Part shown: positions 34,611 to 47,375 of the stretch, in pieces
Layout of the letters: every line of letters starts with the position of its first letter
Position numbering within the stretch: position 1 is the first letter of the stretch
Assembly: GCF_021130785.1 (NCBI RefSeq)
Contig: NC_060211.1
Coordinates: 124,569,001 to 124,633,000 of the forward strand
From: Homalodisca vitripennis
Lineage: Eukaryota; Arthropoda; Insecta; Hemiptera; Cicadellidae
Length of the DNA stretch: 64,000 nucleotides
Direction: 5' to 3'
Notes under the pieces: model-generated
Databases searched by the model: none
What the model was told of the DNA's origin: nothing
Seen by the model: only the letters and a program-made list of their open reading frames with translations
Program-made: the position numbers and the translations under genes

Positions 34611-34833
34611 CTACACCAGTTTTTTAACCAGTTTCAACCGGTTTTTAATTTTTTTTGAGGGGTTTAAAATTAAAAATTCCCGGTTTTCAGACTTTTCCTG
34701 TTGGTTATACGGCGAAAGGTACCTGCATGCCAAATTTCAAGTTTCCAGCACTTCTAGAAGTATGTTAGAATTTGTATCTATATATCAGTGAGTGAGTGAG
34801 TCAGTTTCACATGCGGCTGTATAAGTATTTAGA

Positions 34834-37100
34834 TTCCTCACTCAAACTTTTCAATAACACTGTTCCTGTCAAATACAGAGTGTACGTGGTGAAGATTTAT
34901 TAGATTTTTAAATAAAAATGATTATACATGTAGACAACGAACGCTCAATTAGATTTGCTAATCAATCCTGAAGGCTTACGATGAGCAAGGAGAGTAAGTA
35001 ACTAGGCTTTGCTGATGAGCTGTGATAGGGTTGATAGGTTACGGCTCGTGAGTTAGGCGCTAATGAGTTAATCTGATTCAGCTGGTTTAAAACATGTTGC
35101 CTTAAACAAGGCTTTAATCTTAAAACAGATGATGCTTGTCTCTAACATTATATACGGTGAATATAAATGTGTACCATCATTAATTCGGATGACGTTCAAT
35201 TTACTAGAGTTAACCTAATACAAATCTCAGAAAATTAGCTAATATAATTTATTTAAACTGGTGAATATATATTTTTACTTGATAGCCTTATGTGGTATAA
35301 TAGTATCGAGTCATACTTTTTATACATAAATATATCCAAAATATAAATAACTTTACATAAATATTTTTTTTAATTGTGACGTCGAAAGTTATTAAATTTA
35401 AAAATCCCTGTTTATAGACGAAATTGGAATAATGACGAAAAAATATAAATCTTATCTTTGCGTTGAAATAGTGTCGAGTCGGATTAGTGTCGAAAAGTAC
35501 AGTCTGTACAGGTAAAAATGGAACCAATCGCTCATTACTACACTCCAAGCCCGTCGGTAACGTATAGTAGTTCAATTTGTGTGTTGTATTTTTATTTGTT
35601 TATAATATACTCTATATATTTAGTAGTATGTATCAAAAACGTAGTTTCTCTATCAGGAGATTTCTGGTGATAGAGGTGTTCTATTCTTCATTAAACGTAA
35701 TGCAATAACAATGAATATTTTTGTTTCCAGAAAATTGTAGATTAATGTTAGCATTAATATATTTTAATTTTATGGGTTCTGGAAAATAAAAAGTTCTTTT
35801 TGTGTGTGAAGTATATGATATGTATCCATTACAAAAATCAAATTATAAACAGTAAATATTTTTAGCTAACACCTACTTTTCCACCCTAACGTAAAGTTAT
35901 TTTCAATATTTAAAAAATAACATTAATGTATTGCAGCCAGGTGAAGCTAAAGTTAAATAAATTTTAATATAACCCGTTTGTATTGTATATCTCGCTAATG
36001 TTTTATTTCTTTGAATTTGTGAATTGATTGAACTTTTGAAATTGTTTCCTTAACAGATAATTGCACGAAGTTGAGTAACTGTCACCAAATTTCATACTAT
36101 TTATACGCATGAAAGGGATAGTACTGTACTAGAATTACTATTTATATTCAGTTACTATCATAATAGAAATAATTTTATACCGAAAACTAAGTATACTATT
36201 AAGGAAAAACAACTTAATTAGTTATCACCATCCTAACCAACCATAGAACACGGACAAGCAAACTTCACGAGACAGAACACGTGTTGACCTTTACGTTACT
36301 AATTACGTAAGACTGTATCATGTAGGACCTTGGGAGACAAGGGTTACATTAATTAACAGTTCAACTAATTAAAAGGAAACATTGTCAGTAATAATAACTA
36401 AATAATTGTTTTATAGGAATAACAAATTCATTCTTTTGTTCTTGTTTTAATTTCCCGTCATCTAGTGCCCGCAAGATCAGGGTTATTTTTCTGTAACCTT
36501 AATATGAGCAGACAACATATTATGGGAAGAATAAATAATACATTTTATAGGAAAGTTGAATTAATGACAAAAATCTATGAAAGTGTTGACTTCACAATAA
36601 ACTGTAAATAAATTAGGATTGGATAGTGAAAATTCAAAATTTTGATTTGATTCACCATTAAACCTTTTAACATGAACAAATCCTGAAATATGGTTTAAAA
36701 ACGTCGTATGTGTTCCCTGCAAAGATGATAGAAACAAATATATAGGATTATGAATGGACGAAATAAAGACGCCAACGTTGGCGAGAAACTCGCCAAAACC
36801 ATTCATGAAAGCAAAAATGTACGTCCGAGTTCAAATATTTATTCGAGGCCCGGCACCAAAGTCAGGAAAAAAACAATACAAACAATGACACAATTCAGCC
36901 ACATTACCACAATGCAAGATACACACAACAGGGCACGCGTGGAGTGTAGTAAACTAAGCATGAAATTCCAACGGCACGTATTACTTCAGACCAGCTGACC
37001 GAGCGTCATTTATAGAGACAGAAGATGAGATAGAAAATGTTTTGAGATTATTAGGAGGAATTAGTAAATGCATTAAGCCCAATAATTGGACCTGATGCTT

Positions 37101-37102
<2 letters not shown>
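34834..37102. other. AT-rich non-coding DNA, nothing recognised
   Basis: GC drops sharply at the Helitron array boundary. The open frames (95 codons at most) lack motifs. Confidence 0.5.

Positions 37103-37157
<55 letters not shown>
37103..37157. repeat. (AC)n microsatellite
   Basis: About 27 uninterrupted AC dinucleotides. Confidence 0.98.
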
Positions 37158-37159
<2 letters not shown>

Positions 37160-37782
37160 GTTTAACCAGACAAACAGTGTATTTGTATTCTTTTGCCGTC
37201 ACTTCTTCGTGTGGTCACTAACTCTAGATTATTCGAACTCAAGAGTGTATTTACCTACAGGTCTTGAGGTTGATAGAAAATCCCCGCAGTCATCATTTGC
37301 TTCCTCAGAAAGGAAGGTAAAAATTAAAGCCAAAAATAAAACAACTTCAACCATTGCTCTAAGAAATTTCTTCCAAGTAGCTTCGTCTCAATGGAACAGA
37401 TTTATGTAAAGCTTCAACAATGGAATTATTCTGACTTTTAAAAGTGCTTAAGAGATCTTTCCATTTCATGTAACTCGTAATGGGGCTTGTACTGAACTCG
37501 TGACTTTTTACTTAGTCAGAGATCTTGTCGAATTGTGTTTACACCCCCAGTAACGTATTTGGAAAGGTGGCTATTTATGGTCTCACAAGGGAAAAACGGA
37601 AAACGAAATAGTTGGCTAGGTGTGAATTTTAGTGGTGTCTACTAACTGTCAAAGAGTACTTTGAATGTTTTTTAATCAGACGTACGTTTTCGTCCATTTC
37701 TTAACAGCTTCTAAGGCATTGCAGCATTATTTAATGAGATAAATCAAAGTTTCCCACTAATTTAACAACCGTAGGCTAATAA

Positions 37783-37784
<2 letters not shown>
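37158..37784. other. Non-coding DNA between microsatellites
   Basis: No supported gene or repeat. The frame through the (AC)n tract is a repeat artefact. Confidence 0.4.
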
Positions 37785-37850
<66 letters not shown>

Positions 37851-37885
37851 GTGCGTGCGTGCGTGCGTGCCTGCGTGTGTGCGTG
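37785..37885. repeat. (GT)n followed by (GCGT)n compound microsatellite
   Basis: About 30 GT dinucleotides run to 37846, then a GCGT tetranucleotide tract with minor interruptions. Confidence 0.95.
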
Positions 37886-39424
37886 TCGTGTAATCACACA
37901 AGTAGTAAAATAATGCTCCGTGAAAATGTTTACACTATAGTATTTACACACATAACACCCACGGAAGTGTCAGTGTATGTTAACAGGCCGTCTTATGAGA
38001 AATAAGCCACTTGACACAATTCGATATACGGGTTTAGTTTAAACACACTTTTGTGACAATACTAATGACATTGTATAAAACATGATCACGTCTGTAATAG
38101 CTTTGTTAAGTAGGCTATAACCTGTACTATACTTATCAAGATTTATGTCCTTAGTAAAGAACAATGACAGTCTTGATATGCTTGATACATAATGTGAAAA
38201 TAATGTGTGTTGAAATTCTATTTCATGTGACAACATTTGTCATAACGTTTAAAACCCATTAGTTACTACACGTGCTACTACAACAGTTTATGGTACTGAT
38301 AATTTATGTTTCTTAGCATCTTTCAATGTCAAATGCATAATAATTATCTATTTTATAGTAATTGTGAGCATATGAGTAAAAATAAAGAAATGTAAATGAA
38401 GATATGAGAGCTTTATTTCCCAATAGCTCATTCTAAAAATACTAAATTTAAAAAGCATACTTATTATGTTGTATTATTTTTTAAATACAAACTTCATGCT
38501 GCTTTTCACTCTTGAATACGTTAATAATAAAACACAATATATTTCAACGATTAGCACACATAATACACTTTACAATAATTTACAAAGATACAACATTGTA
38601 AAAATTTAGAACTTAATTAATCTTATGATGCTGGTCTATCATTTCAAAATGAGCCATTTGAAAATGCACTTGCTATGAGGCTATGAATCCGTGACTGTAG
38701 TGTTCACAAACATATTGACTGCAAATAATTCGAAAAATTGGTTATATAATGGTTTTTCTTGTTTTCTTCTCTAATTCCTTCTTGCAAGCTTAAAAATATC
38801 ATTTAGCCGTTAAAGGTCTTTGCCCTGTTTCCGAAGTGACAGGATATCGTGGATGAGTATAGTTGTGGATAAGGACTACTTCCTGTCGAGATCCATGAGA
38901 AAGACTTTTAGGCATTAATCTTTGTTGTCTCCTGAGGAGTACCCAGCTCAGTAAGAGCCTTTCCGGTCAAAGCGGGCGGTGGAGGTACGGTTTTATGTTT
39001 AGGTTAGTAACGGCCTTAGCACTTGAGAGCCTCACCAAATCCAATAGTCATCCCTCGCAATAAACTATACCTATAATCTACTCGTACACCCCAATATCTC
39101 CACAATTTAGGTTAGTGATGTGCCATTCCTGAACATTCGTAGGGTATATCCAGACACGATGTATACCGTAGTTAAATACTGGTCAAATCTGACGGTTTTT
39201 TTGGAGAAAATGTGTTAAAAAGTAGATGATTAGTTCACCTTTATCCACAAGTAACTAAAACGTGTCATCGAACATAGGTATTTGAAAGGCATTCGCGGGA
39301 CTGACACACAGACGTGACTAATTCTTATCATGGGTTGTGAATATATATGTATACACTATAGAATATATACACTATATATACACTATATTTTCTATATATA
39401 TATATAGAAAACTTACTTTTTCAA
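37886..39424. other. Non-coding DNA with a small GC-richer island
   Basis: The stretch 38815-39130 is less AT-rich than its surroundings (phrases such as 'ggtcaaagcgggcggtggagg') and may be an old interspersed repeat. No frame or terminus allowed a call. Confidence 0.3.
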
Positions 39425-39618
39425 GATATATATATATATATATATGTCTTAAAAAGCTCGTTTCCTAATTATTAAATGGTTATATTTAAGATAATATGAG
39501 ACACTTAATTCTTTAACATAAAACTGTTTTATACTTTCTATTAATATTATACATATTTTTTTAAATATTATTTACATTTCATATATTACTGACTTAATAT
39601 ATATTATATATATATTAA

Positions 39619-39652
<34 letters not shown>
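39425..39652. repeat. Two (TA)n tracts
   Basis: TA tracts at 39425-39444 and 39619-39651 are separated by AT-only-like sequence. Shorter TA palindromes lie just upstream (39335-39415). Confidence 0.9.
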
Positions 39653-39654
<2 letters not shown>

Positions 39655-42395
39655 TATATACCTGACTTAATATTAAAGTAACAAACATGTAAAAATGTTC
39701 ATTACTATCGTTTATATTTGTTCATATAATTTTGTCAGTACCATTTTCACTACAATCTTGTATTTCTAAGATAACTACTTCATTTATATTGTCATTATAT
39801 TCTAAAAATGAAATTATGGGTTTATGATAACTGAAATAAGAAGCAAAAACTGTGGAATAAAACTTCGCCAACTATCCTGTAAACACAGCATGTAGTGTTG
39901 TTCCATATGTAATTAATTGTGGTTCCATTTTATTTTTATGGTTTGGCATTGTTAAATTTAATTTATCTTTTGAAAAGCCAATTAATGATTTTGATGTTTC
40001 TTTAGCAACATTTTTATTAAAATATGTTTTTAATTAATTCATTTTTTTTAATTGGATGTAAGTTAGGGCCCAATTTAATTCAGTAAACGTTTATTATTAT
40101 AATCATTAAAAAGAAACTACTGCTTTGCTAGCTAGAAATGATCTAATCAATTTAAATTTAAACCTTTTCAAATCTGGTCAGGTCGAACTAGTAGTGAAAA
40201 ATAGTATGAATAAATATTAACCGTGCTGAAATGTAATATTATAATCTGATGAGCTTTAAATACTGCTATTAAATAATGCATAAAGTTCATTAACTTTACG
40301 CTGCATTCATTCATAAATAAATTAGTAATTCGTAGTAATTTATTCAAACCAGTATTTTATAATATAGTTTAGTCCCTTTGCAACGATTGTTTGGCGTTGG
40401 AAGTTTTTAGTATATTAAAGTCAATATGTCTAGTAATAGGAGAGTATGAATTGAATTTGTAAATTTTGACAGCTTTTCAATTTGAGCTTAAGTAGCCTCA
40501 ACTGAAAAATTCCACAACCAAGGAAAGGCTGTAGAAGCAGGGATAGATCCAGACGATGTGAATTTTGGACAATATTTACGTCAATAATAATATGAATAAA
40601 ATGGCAATGTGAATAAACAGTTAGAAAACAAATCATTGTAAAACAAGTCTAGATTAGTGAAGTGATTCTTTATTTTCCATAATTTAATGTGTGTTATTGT
40701 GGTATATATTTCCTTATTAATCTATCCTAACCGATTTTTCATTAACGTAAAGTTTTGATAGTTCAGATCAGATGTTTATACAACAGTTTGTTTACGTTTC
40801 GCTAAATCTGTCATTCTATTTTGAAAGCATGTGGAAACCGTAAACATGCATGACGATTCCAGATGCGAAACGAAAAGTTTTTTCCTTGTGCAAAACATTC
40901 ATCCATATCCCACCAAAGAAGTAGCCATTTCAAAAAGCTATAATAGTGAACTTTTAAAGACACCATCCCGGAGTCTTATGTTGAAAACCATACCTTAATA
41001 GTTTAATGTGGATTTTATCCTCTAACTAATATTAGTAATCTAGGCCAATTTACAGTCATACAAAACTCATTAAAGTATCTCTCTATTAACAACAATGCTA
41101 GACTTAGTAGAGTAGTTTCGCAGCACGTGACGTAACTATGTCTAACAGAAGTTAAAGTGTTGAAATTTAATTGCACCGTATCATCGAAATACCTGTGAGT
41201 AGCTTTAGCATTATTATTTTAATCTAACTAGATTTTTTTCTTGTGACTAAAAATTCCATCGAAATAGATTATAAAATTTGAGTTTTGTTATCAACGTTAT
41301 TATTATTTCATGACCTCAAGCTACGCAGGATATCATATAGTAAGATAAAGTAAGGGAAACGCGAATAAGAGACGCCGAACTCAACCAGAATTGGGCAGGA
41401 TTTTACTTTGTGGCTTCTTACCAAAGGAATACCAAGTTTTCCTCTGCAAGTACTGCTGTTCGCTGTATAGAAGAAAGTCTCAGGCTAACAACAGTAATGA
41501 TATCTTTTTGTCTTGACTTTCTCATACTTTCTTAAAATTTTGTAGAATAATGTATGTTTTTTTGGAAAGAAAAATGTATTTTGGGCAATGATATAGTATT
41601 TAATTTAGTCTTCTATAATTGTATTTAATGTATCTAATTGGATCTTTAGAAAGATATTGGTCTTGGTTGGATTTATTTGTATAAATATATAAAGCACATG
41701 CAAAAAGCAAAAATAAATTTCCGATTGCATTGATTTATATATAGTTGCTTGCTGCTATAAATCTAGCAACTATTTACTAAATTATAATTGTATTATTATA
41801 TTTAGATTGCGTTGTAAATATTTGATAACTACGTAAACCTACACTTTAAGATAAGTTTATGAAGTAAACTCTTTGTTGATTTGCTACTAGAACGTCTTTA
41901 TAAAGCAGTTTTAAATTTTATTCCCATGTTGAAAGTGGAGGCTCAGATGCGTGGCCAATAGCTAAGTAACACGACTGGTAAATAACTAAATTGACCTGTT
42001 AATTGAAAACGCAAAATTTCTTATTTATTCTGGTACCTTTGAAATAAGAGCTCAAATCTGATGAACTTTGAACAGACCAATCTTTTTTCGTTTCATGTAT
42101 TGGGTATTGGAACTATTCTCCAGTATATCACCACTAATGTTTTATTACTTCCTTGCTGAAGAAGGAAGAAGATTTATTAATTTTATACCATTAACTCATA
42201 CCATTTATGTGAATTAATTTCACAAAATTCATATAGTCGCAAATTCGTTTAGAATAAAATAATCAAACTTAATTGCTTTGGAAAATATTTATATTAAAAT
42301 CATTTAATATTCCTAAGTTTCATAGATTTATTTCGGTTTATTTTCAACACTACTAATAGTTTAACCTACTACTAGAAGGATTGAATGTTCTATAT
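39653..42395. other. AT-rich non-coding DNA, nothing recognised
   Basis: No motif-bearing frame, repeat array or transposon terminus is visible before the hAT-like end at 42396. Confidence 0.5.
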
Positions 42396-44450
42396 CAGGG
42401 GTCTTCAACCTTTTTGTACCTTTGGACCGTATATTCAACATTGCATGGCCAAAAGAGTTGCCAATGTGCAGGTTCGTCTGAAGTGCGGTGGGGGGGGGAG
42501 GATGAAGAGAAAGTTCAGCGTGCGGGCGTAAAAGTATTGTTGTTCTAAGAACTAAGGAAACTCAGCCAATCTGCTAACTGCCCTCTGGACTACAAGTTGA
42601 CGAAGTTAGGTTTTTAGCCGTGGCTATTACAACTTTGATCACGAGTACAGCTACACGCCGCTTACTATACACACGCATCTTTTATTCGTTTTATACTGTT
42701 TTATGGCTAAGCCTACTATTTAAAATAAATACAGTTTTTTTAAACACGTTTATGCAATTATAGTTGCATAAATGTAGATTAATTATATCTGATATTAATA
42801 TTACCGATATGTCAATTTAGTACAGGTTACATATAAGTTAAATAGGCATGTTAGTTGAACATAATTTTACTTTGTTTCAAACATTAACATAAGAAACAAG
42901 TCGATAAATATTTTTGACTTACGAGTACTACAATAGTCCTTAATGGTATGTTACACCTTAGATGCCAACTTTTCTATGTCTACCCTGTTGTTAGTGACAC
43001 TAATTCCTAGAAGAGGATGTAAATGTTCACCGTTAAGCCTCAAGCGATTCGCCGACTTAGCTTGGTAGGTACTACCAAATGTTGTACTACATACCTGTTG
43101 CAAAAGTTGTGTAAAGCACTTTGGTAGGCTCGCCTAAAATAACGTAGAATTGTTATTATTAAAAGAGTCCTTCAATGTGTCACTAGATCGTAACTCTATA
43201 ACTTCCGTTTTAAAATATGCCTTTACGTTAAGTAACTCTACTTTAAAAGGATTTTGGAACAATCGAATTTCGTTTTAAAATTCATAAAAATCACAAAACT
43301 TCACAAACTGCATATCCATTGTAAATATGAAAGTTCATCAAATGCCTTAAATATAGTAGCTAAAATTTCTCAATTATGAAACATAAATAAAACACCTTTC
43401 TAGGACTCTTCCGTGGTTTAGCAAGCACACCTCAGAATGGTACATTAAATCTGAATATTCACTCTGCAACTCTTCTGAAAATTCTTTAATTTGTGGCTGG
43501 TTAAGTTCATGAATGTAGATTAAAGTTTTTGCAACTGAATTCATCACATTTTCCCACTTTAAAACTTTGTTGCAAAGGACTTCTTGGTGGATGATACAAT
43601 GAAATTAAAGTGGGTTATTATCATAGCATTTTGAAAATTCTTCATTTTAACAACAAACCCTCCTTTGTTCCCAATCATATTCCGAGCGCCATCAGTTGTC
43701 ACGCTTTTCAATTTGGCTCAGTCTAGAATTAGGTTTTTCATAGTATCACACTCATTTTCAAACAAATCATCCCTTTTGATAGTTCCTTTTAGACTTTAAA
43801 GAGCTGTCACTTGTTCATTTATGACAAAGTTATCGTCAATTTGTCTAATAAAAACTAGGAGTTGAACTGTGTAAAAGTACTCTCGTCAATGGAAACAGAA
43901 TAATATATACTGTCCTCAAGACAGTAATACATTTCTTCCCCAATACCCCCCCCCCATTCTTCTTGTCCTAGTTCTGGCAGACAAACTAATGGTTTAAATA
44001 ACAGATCATTTCTCTGGGCACATCTCTTCTGCTATAGCCTTTACACAAGTTTGATAATACTCTGCATCATTGTACTCCCTTCCCCTTGGCTATTATTTCG
44101 ACAATATGGTAACTAGCTTGCAAAGCAATATAGCTCTCACTTGCCTTCTTTTAAAAAACATTTTGTTCCAACGTCAAAATTTTCTATAGTAGCACCACTT
44201 TGGCCCAAGGAGCTTTACCATTTAGAAAAGAATACTTCTCCCCATCATAACGGCTCTTCAGATTGTATTTTTAAATACCGAGGCTCTTTCCCCACAAATA
44301 AAACAAATAGTTTTCTTTTACTTTCGACAAAAAATATTTTGCTATCTTCCGTTCGATAAAAACAGTGCACTTGTCATCTAATTCGGTACATATTACCATT
44401 TTGTGTGTGTGTTGTACTGTATTACTGAAAATATATCTATTACGCAGAAT
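42396..44450 (-). mobile_element. Decayed hAT element
   Basis: The left end starts CAGGGGTCTTCAACCTTTTT, followed by 'ggaccgta'. This is the classic terminal sequence of Charlie/SPIN-like hAT transposons. A minus-strand hAT transposase relic fills most of the interior. I did not find the opposite terminal inverted repeat or an 8-bp duplication, so the right boundary is set only by the end of the transposase homology. Confidence 0.65.
42930..44440 (-). pseudogene. hAT transposase relic (ZBED5/GTF2IRD2-like type)
   Basis: Reading the minus strand with several frame changes recovers, in order, the hallmarks of this transposase family. There is a basic N-terminal part with KSRYDG (about 44255) and an ASYHIVEIIAKG helix (about 44090-44130). 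AIAEEMCPEK follows near 44020, then a SIDEST segment holding the expected first catalytic Asp (about 43890). LKSVTTDGARNMIGNKGG (about 43660-43715) gives the second catalytic Asp region. A C-terminal NRLRLNGEHLHPLL / DIEKL dimerisation-type segment is at about 42955-43055. Many stops and frameshifts show it is dead. The poly-G/C run near 43945 breaks one frame. Confidence 0.7.
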
Positions 44451-45564
44451 CAAATATTCTTACAATTCAAAGGTGTTATTAGTTTTATAAAATTATTTAT
44501 CACAATATTGTTATCTAAAGAAGAAAGTTAGTCTGACAAAGGTTTAACAGTGTACACAGTGCTCCTTGTTTTCTTCTGTGTGTAGTGGAATATCCTTGTG
44601 TCACTGAGTGTAACGCGATATCGTGGGATATAATACATGTATTATAATCCTTTTTTTATGGACGCATGTAACTTTTACCTCATTTTTATTCTTACAGTAT
44701 GGTTATCATCGTATGAACAATAGCTAGAAGGTAACTATTGGTCATATCACTGATTTCGTAATGGAAATATATAATGGTTAATATAACATTTATGAAGGCT
44801 TAGAAGTTTTATAACACTTTTAATGTAATGGAATGTAAATCCTGGAAAATTTAATACTACCCTTCTGCGTAATTACTTCAGTGATAGTTTGAATCGTTTG
44901 TTTAGTCTTAGAATATTAAGTCGCTTAAATAATATTTTAGTTGGCACCCTATATGGCGGTACATTAAAATTTTATAAAAAGTTATATTTTTTAAACACAC
45001 TGTCCAATATCAAATGGGTGAAATATAGACTCCTAAGTAACCTTTTCTTAATGAGATTTTTATTTCTGTAGTTAAAAAATTAACCGTATTTTCACTGTAT
45101 GGGTAAATTTATCAGTTAAACTGTTACAGAATTCGCAAATATTTTAGCAAAAGATAAATACTAGATAGTAAGAGGCAAATGTGAATATTACAAACTCAAC
45201 ACTTTATTAGGACCTAAAAGGAGTCTTTAAATACAAAATAGGTTCTTTTTTTAATATTCAACATTTTTACAAAAACAAGAGATTTAATCGTGTACAGTAT
45301 ATTTCTGGAATGTATAACATTGTACTTTATTTTTATAACTTTTAGGATACTAAAATAAGAAAAAGATTCATTTTATATTTATGAGTGTTTAGCAGTTTCT
45401 TTGAAACTATACTTCATTTTATTCCTTCTTCCAAAATGTTGTTACATGAGGCTATAGATGACATTAAAAAGTTATCACGTAGACATTCTGGCACTATATT
45501 TGTGGTTCTCACTCACACTTACCCCTTACATATCCTACTACTGCCGATGACACTGAATCAGTTA
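44451..45564. other. AT-rich DNA containing the donor of a 72-bp duplicated patch
   Basis: No gene. Positions 44822-44893 recur exactly at 46500-46571 inside the minisatellite. A first diverged half-unit of the minisatellite is recognisable from about 45480. Confidence 0.6.
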
Positions 45565-47375
45565 TAACGTCATCATTCTGGCACTATAATTGTTGCACTC
45601 ACCCACAACTAACAACTACTCCTCACATATACTCCTACTGAGGAGTACACTGGACCTGTTATCATGTCATCATTCTGGCACTATAGTTGTGGTACTCACT
45701 CACAACTACTCCTCACATATACTCCTACTGAGGAGGACACTGGACCTGTTATCACGTCATCATTCTGGCACTATAGTTGTTGCACTCACCCACAACTACT
45801 CCTCACATATACTCCTACTGAGTAGGACACTGGACCTGTTATCACGTCATCATTCTGGCACTATAGTTGTTGCACTCACCCACAACTACTCCTCACATAT
45901 ACTCCTACTGAGGAGTACACTGGACCTGTTATCACGTCATCATTCTAGCACTATAGTTGTTGCACTCACCCACAACTACTCCTCACATATACTCCTACTG
46001 AGTAGGACACTGGACCTGTTATCACGTCATCATTCTAGCACTATAGTTGTTGCACTCACCCACAACTACTCCTCACATATACTCCTACTGAGTAGGAAAA
46101 TGGACCTGTTATCACGTCATCATTCTGGCACTATAATTGTTGCACTCACCCACAACTACTCCTCACATATACTCCTACTGAGGAGTACACTGGACTTGTT
46201 ATCACGTCATCATTCTAGCACTATAGTTGTTGCACTCACCCACAACTACTCCTCACATATACTCCTACTGAGGAGTACACTGGACCTGTTATCACGTCAT
46301 CATTCTAGCACTATAGCTATGGTACTCACTCACAACTACTCCTCACATATACTCCTACTGAGTAGATACTGAAACTGCATCTCGTCAACATTCTGGCACT
46401 ATAGCTGTGGTACTCACTCACAACTACTCCTCACATATACTCCTACTGAGTAGGATACTGAAACTGCATCTCGTCAACATTCAACTACTCCTCACATATA
46501 ATGTAATGGAATGTAAATCCTGGAAAATTTAATACTACCCTTCTGCGTAATTACTTCAGTGATAGTTTGAAGTAATTGAGTAGGAGTAAACTGAGTAGGA
46601 CACTGGACCCGTTATCACGTCATCATTCTGGCACTATAGTTGTTGCACTCACCCACAACTACTCCTCACATATACTCCTACTGAGGAGTACACTGGACCT
46701 GTTATCACGTCATCATTCTAGCACTATAGTTGTTGCACTCACCACACAACTACTCCTCACATATACTCCTACTGAGTAGGATACTAAAACTGCATCTCGT
46801 CAACATTCTGGCATTATAGCTATGGTACTCACTCACAACTACTCCTCACATATACTCCTACTGAGTAGGATACTGAAACTGCATCTCGTCAACATTCTGG
46901 CACTATAGCTGTGGTACTCACTCACAACTACTCCTCACATATACTCCTACTGAGTAGGATACTGAAACTGCATCTCGTCAACATTCTGGCACTATAGCTA
47001 TGGTACTCACTCACAACTACTCCTCACATATACTCCTACTGAGTAGGATACTGAAACTGCATCTCGTCAACATTCTGGCACTATAGCTGTGGTACTCACT
47101 CACAACTACTCCTCACATATACTCCTACTGAGTAGGATACTGAAACTGCATCTCGTCAACATTCTGGCACTATAGCTGTGGTACTCACTCACAACTACTC
47201 CTCACATATACTCCTACTGAGTAGGATACTGAAACTGCATCTCGTCAACATTCTGGCACTATAGCTGTGGTACTCACTCACAACTACTCCTCACATATAC
47301 TCCTACTGAGTAGGATACTGAAACTGCATCTCGTCAACATTCTGGCACTATAGCTATGGTACTCACCCACACTAC
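45565..47375. repeat. 90-bp minisatellite in two diverged blocks
   Basis: About 20 units carry the core CAACTACTCCTCACATATAC, then 'tcctactgag' and 'cattctggcactatag'. Units up to about 46360 and at 46590-46770 are of the 'tggacctgttatcacgtcat' type. The remaining units are of the 'gaaactgcatctcgtcaac' type. The period is exactly 90 bp (for example 45721, 45811 and 45901). Because 90 is divisible by three, a 260-codon frame stays open through it, but nothing suggests it is a gene. Confidence 0.95.
46500..46571 (+). repeat. 72-bp exact copy of 44822-44893 inside the minisatellite
   Basis: The sequence from AATGTAATGGAATGTAAATC to ATAGTTTGAA is the same as that at 44822-44893, in the same orientation and 1678 bp downstream. 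It interrupts a truncated minisatellite unit. Confidence 0.92.

Larger units (their letters stand above)
18066..34833 (-). mobile_element. Tandem array of four head-to-tail Helitrons
   Basis: Four units abut with no spacer: A 18066-20201, B 20202-22556, C 22557-32514 and D 32515-34833. Read on the minus strand, each begins TC, followed shortly by ATACARCCGCATGTG and a TGAC/TCAC-rich stretch. Each ends in the hairpin CTGGGGGC-GTA-GCCCCCAG and a 15-nt tail ending GGCGAG. The minus-strand host base before D is A (plus T at 34834) and the base after A is T (plus A at 18065). The whole array therefore occupies an A^T target without duplication, as expected for Helitrons. Block GC is clearly above the flanks. 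Only unit C is coding. Confidence 0.88.
32515..34833 (-). mobile_element. Helitron unit D, non-autonomous
   Basis: This 2319-bp unit has its 3' hairpin end at 32515-32548. Its 5' end at about 34805-34833 (minus strand TCTAAATACTTATACAGCC) forms the right-hand junction with host DNA. There is no coding frame. It carries the cleanest 85-bp minisatellite (32800-33480) and about five 178-bp modules (33700-34600). It is the first unit in transposon orientation and is preceded on the minus strand by host A. Confidence 0.85.

Noticed and set aside
18066..34833. Interpretation of the block as one large composite transposon with internal repeats
   Set aside because: Complete 5' TC ends and 3' hairpin ends recur at each internal junction, which fits four separate units better than internal duplication of one element.
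37086..38005. Open frames through (AC)n and (GT)n tracts rich in Thr-His or Cys-Val
   Set aside because: Pure microsatellite translation in several frames, with no flanking coding signal.
45590..46372. 260-codon open frame with a 30-residue periodic sequence
   Set aside because: It exists only because the 90-bp minisatellite is a multiple of three without stops in that frame. The repeat continues beyond the frame, and no start context, signal or domain supports a protein.
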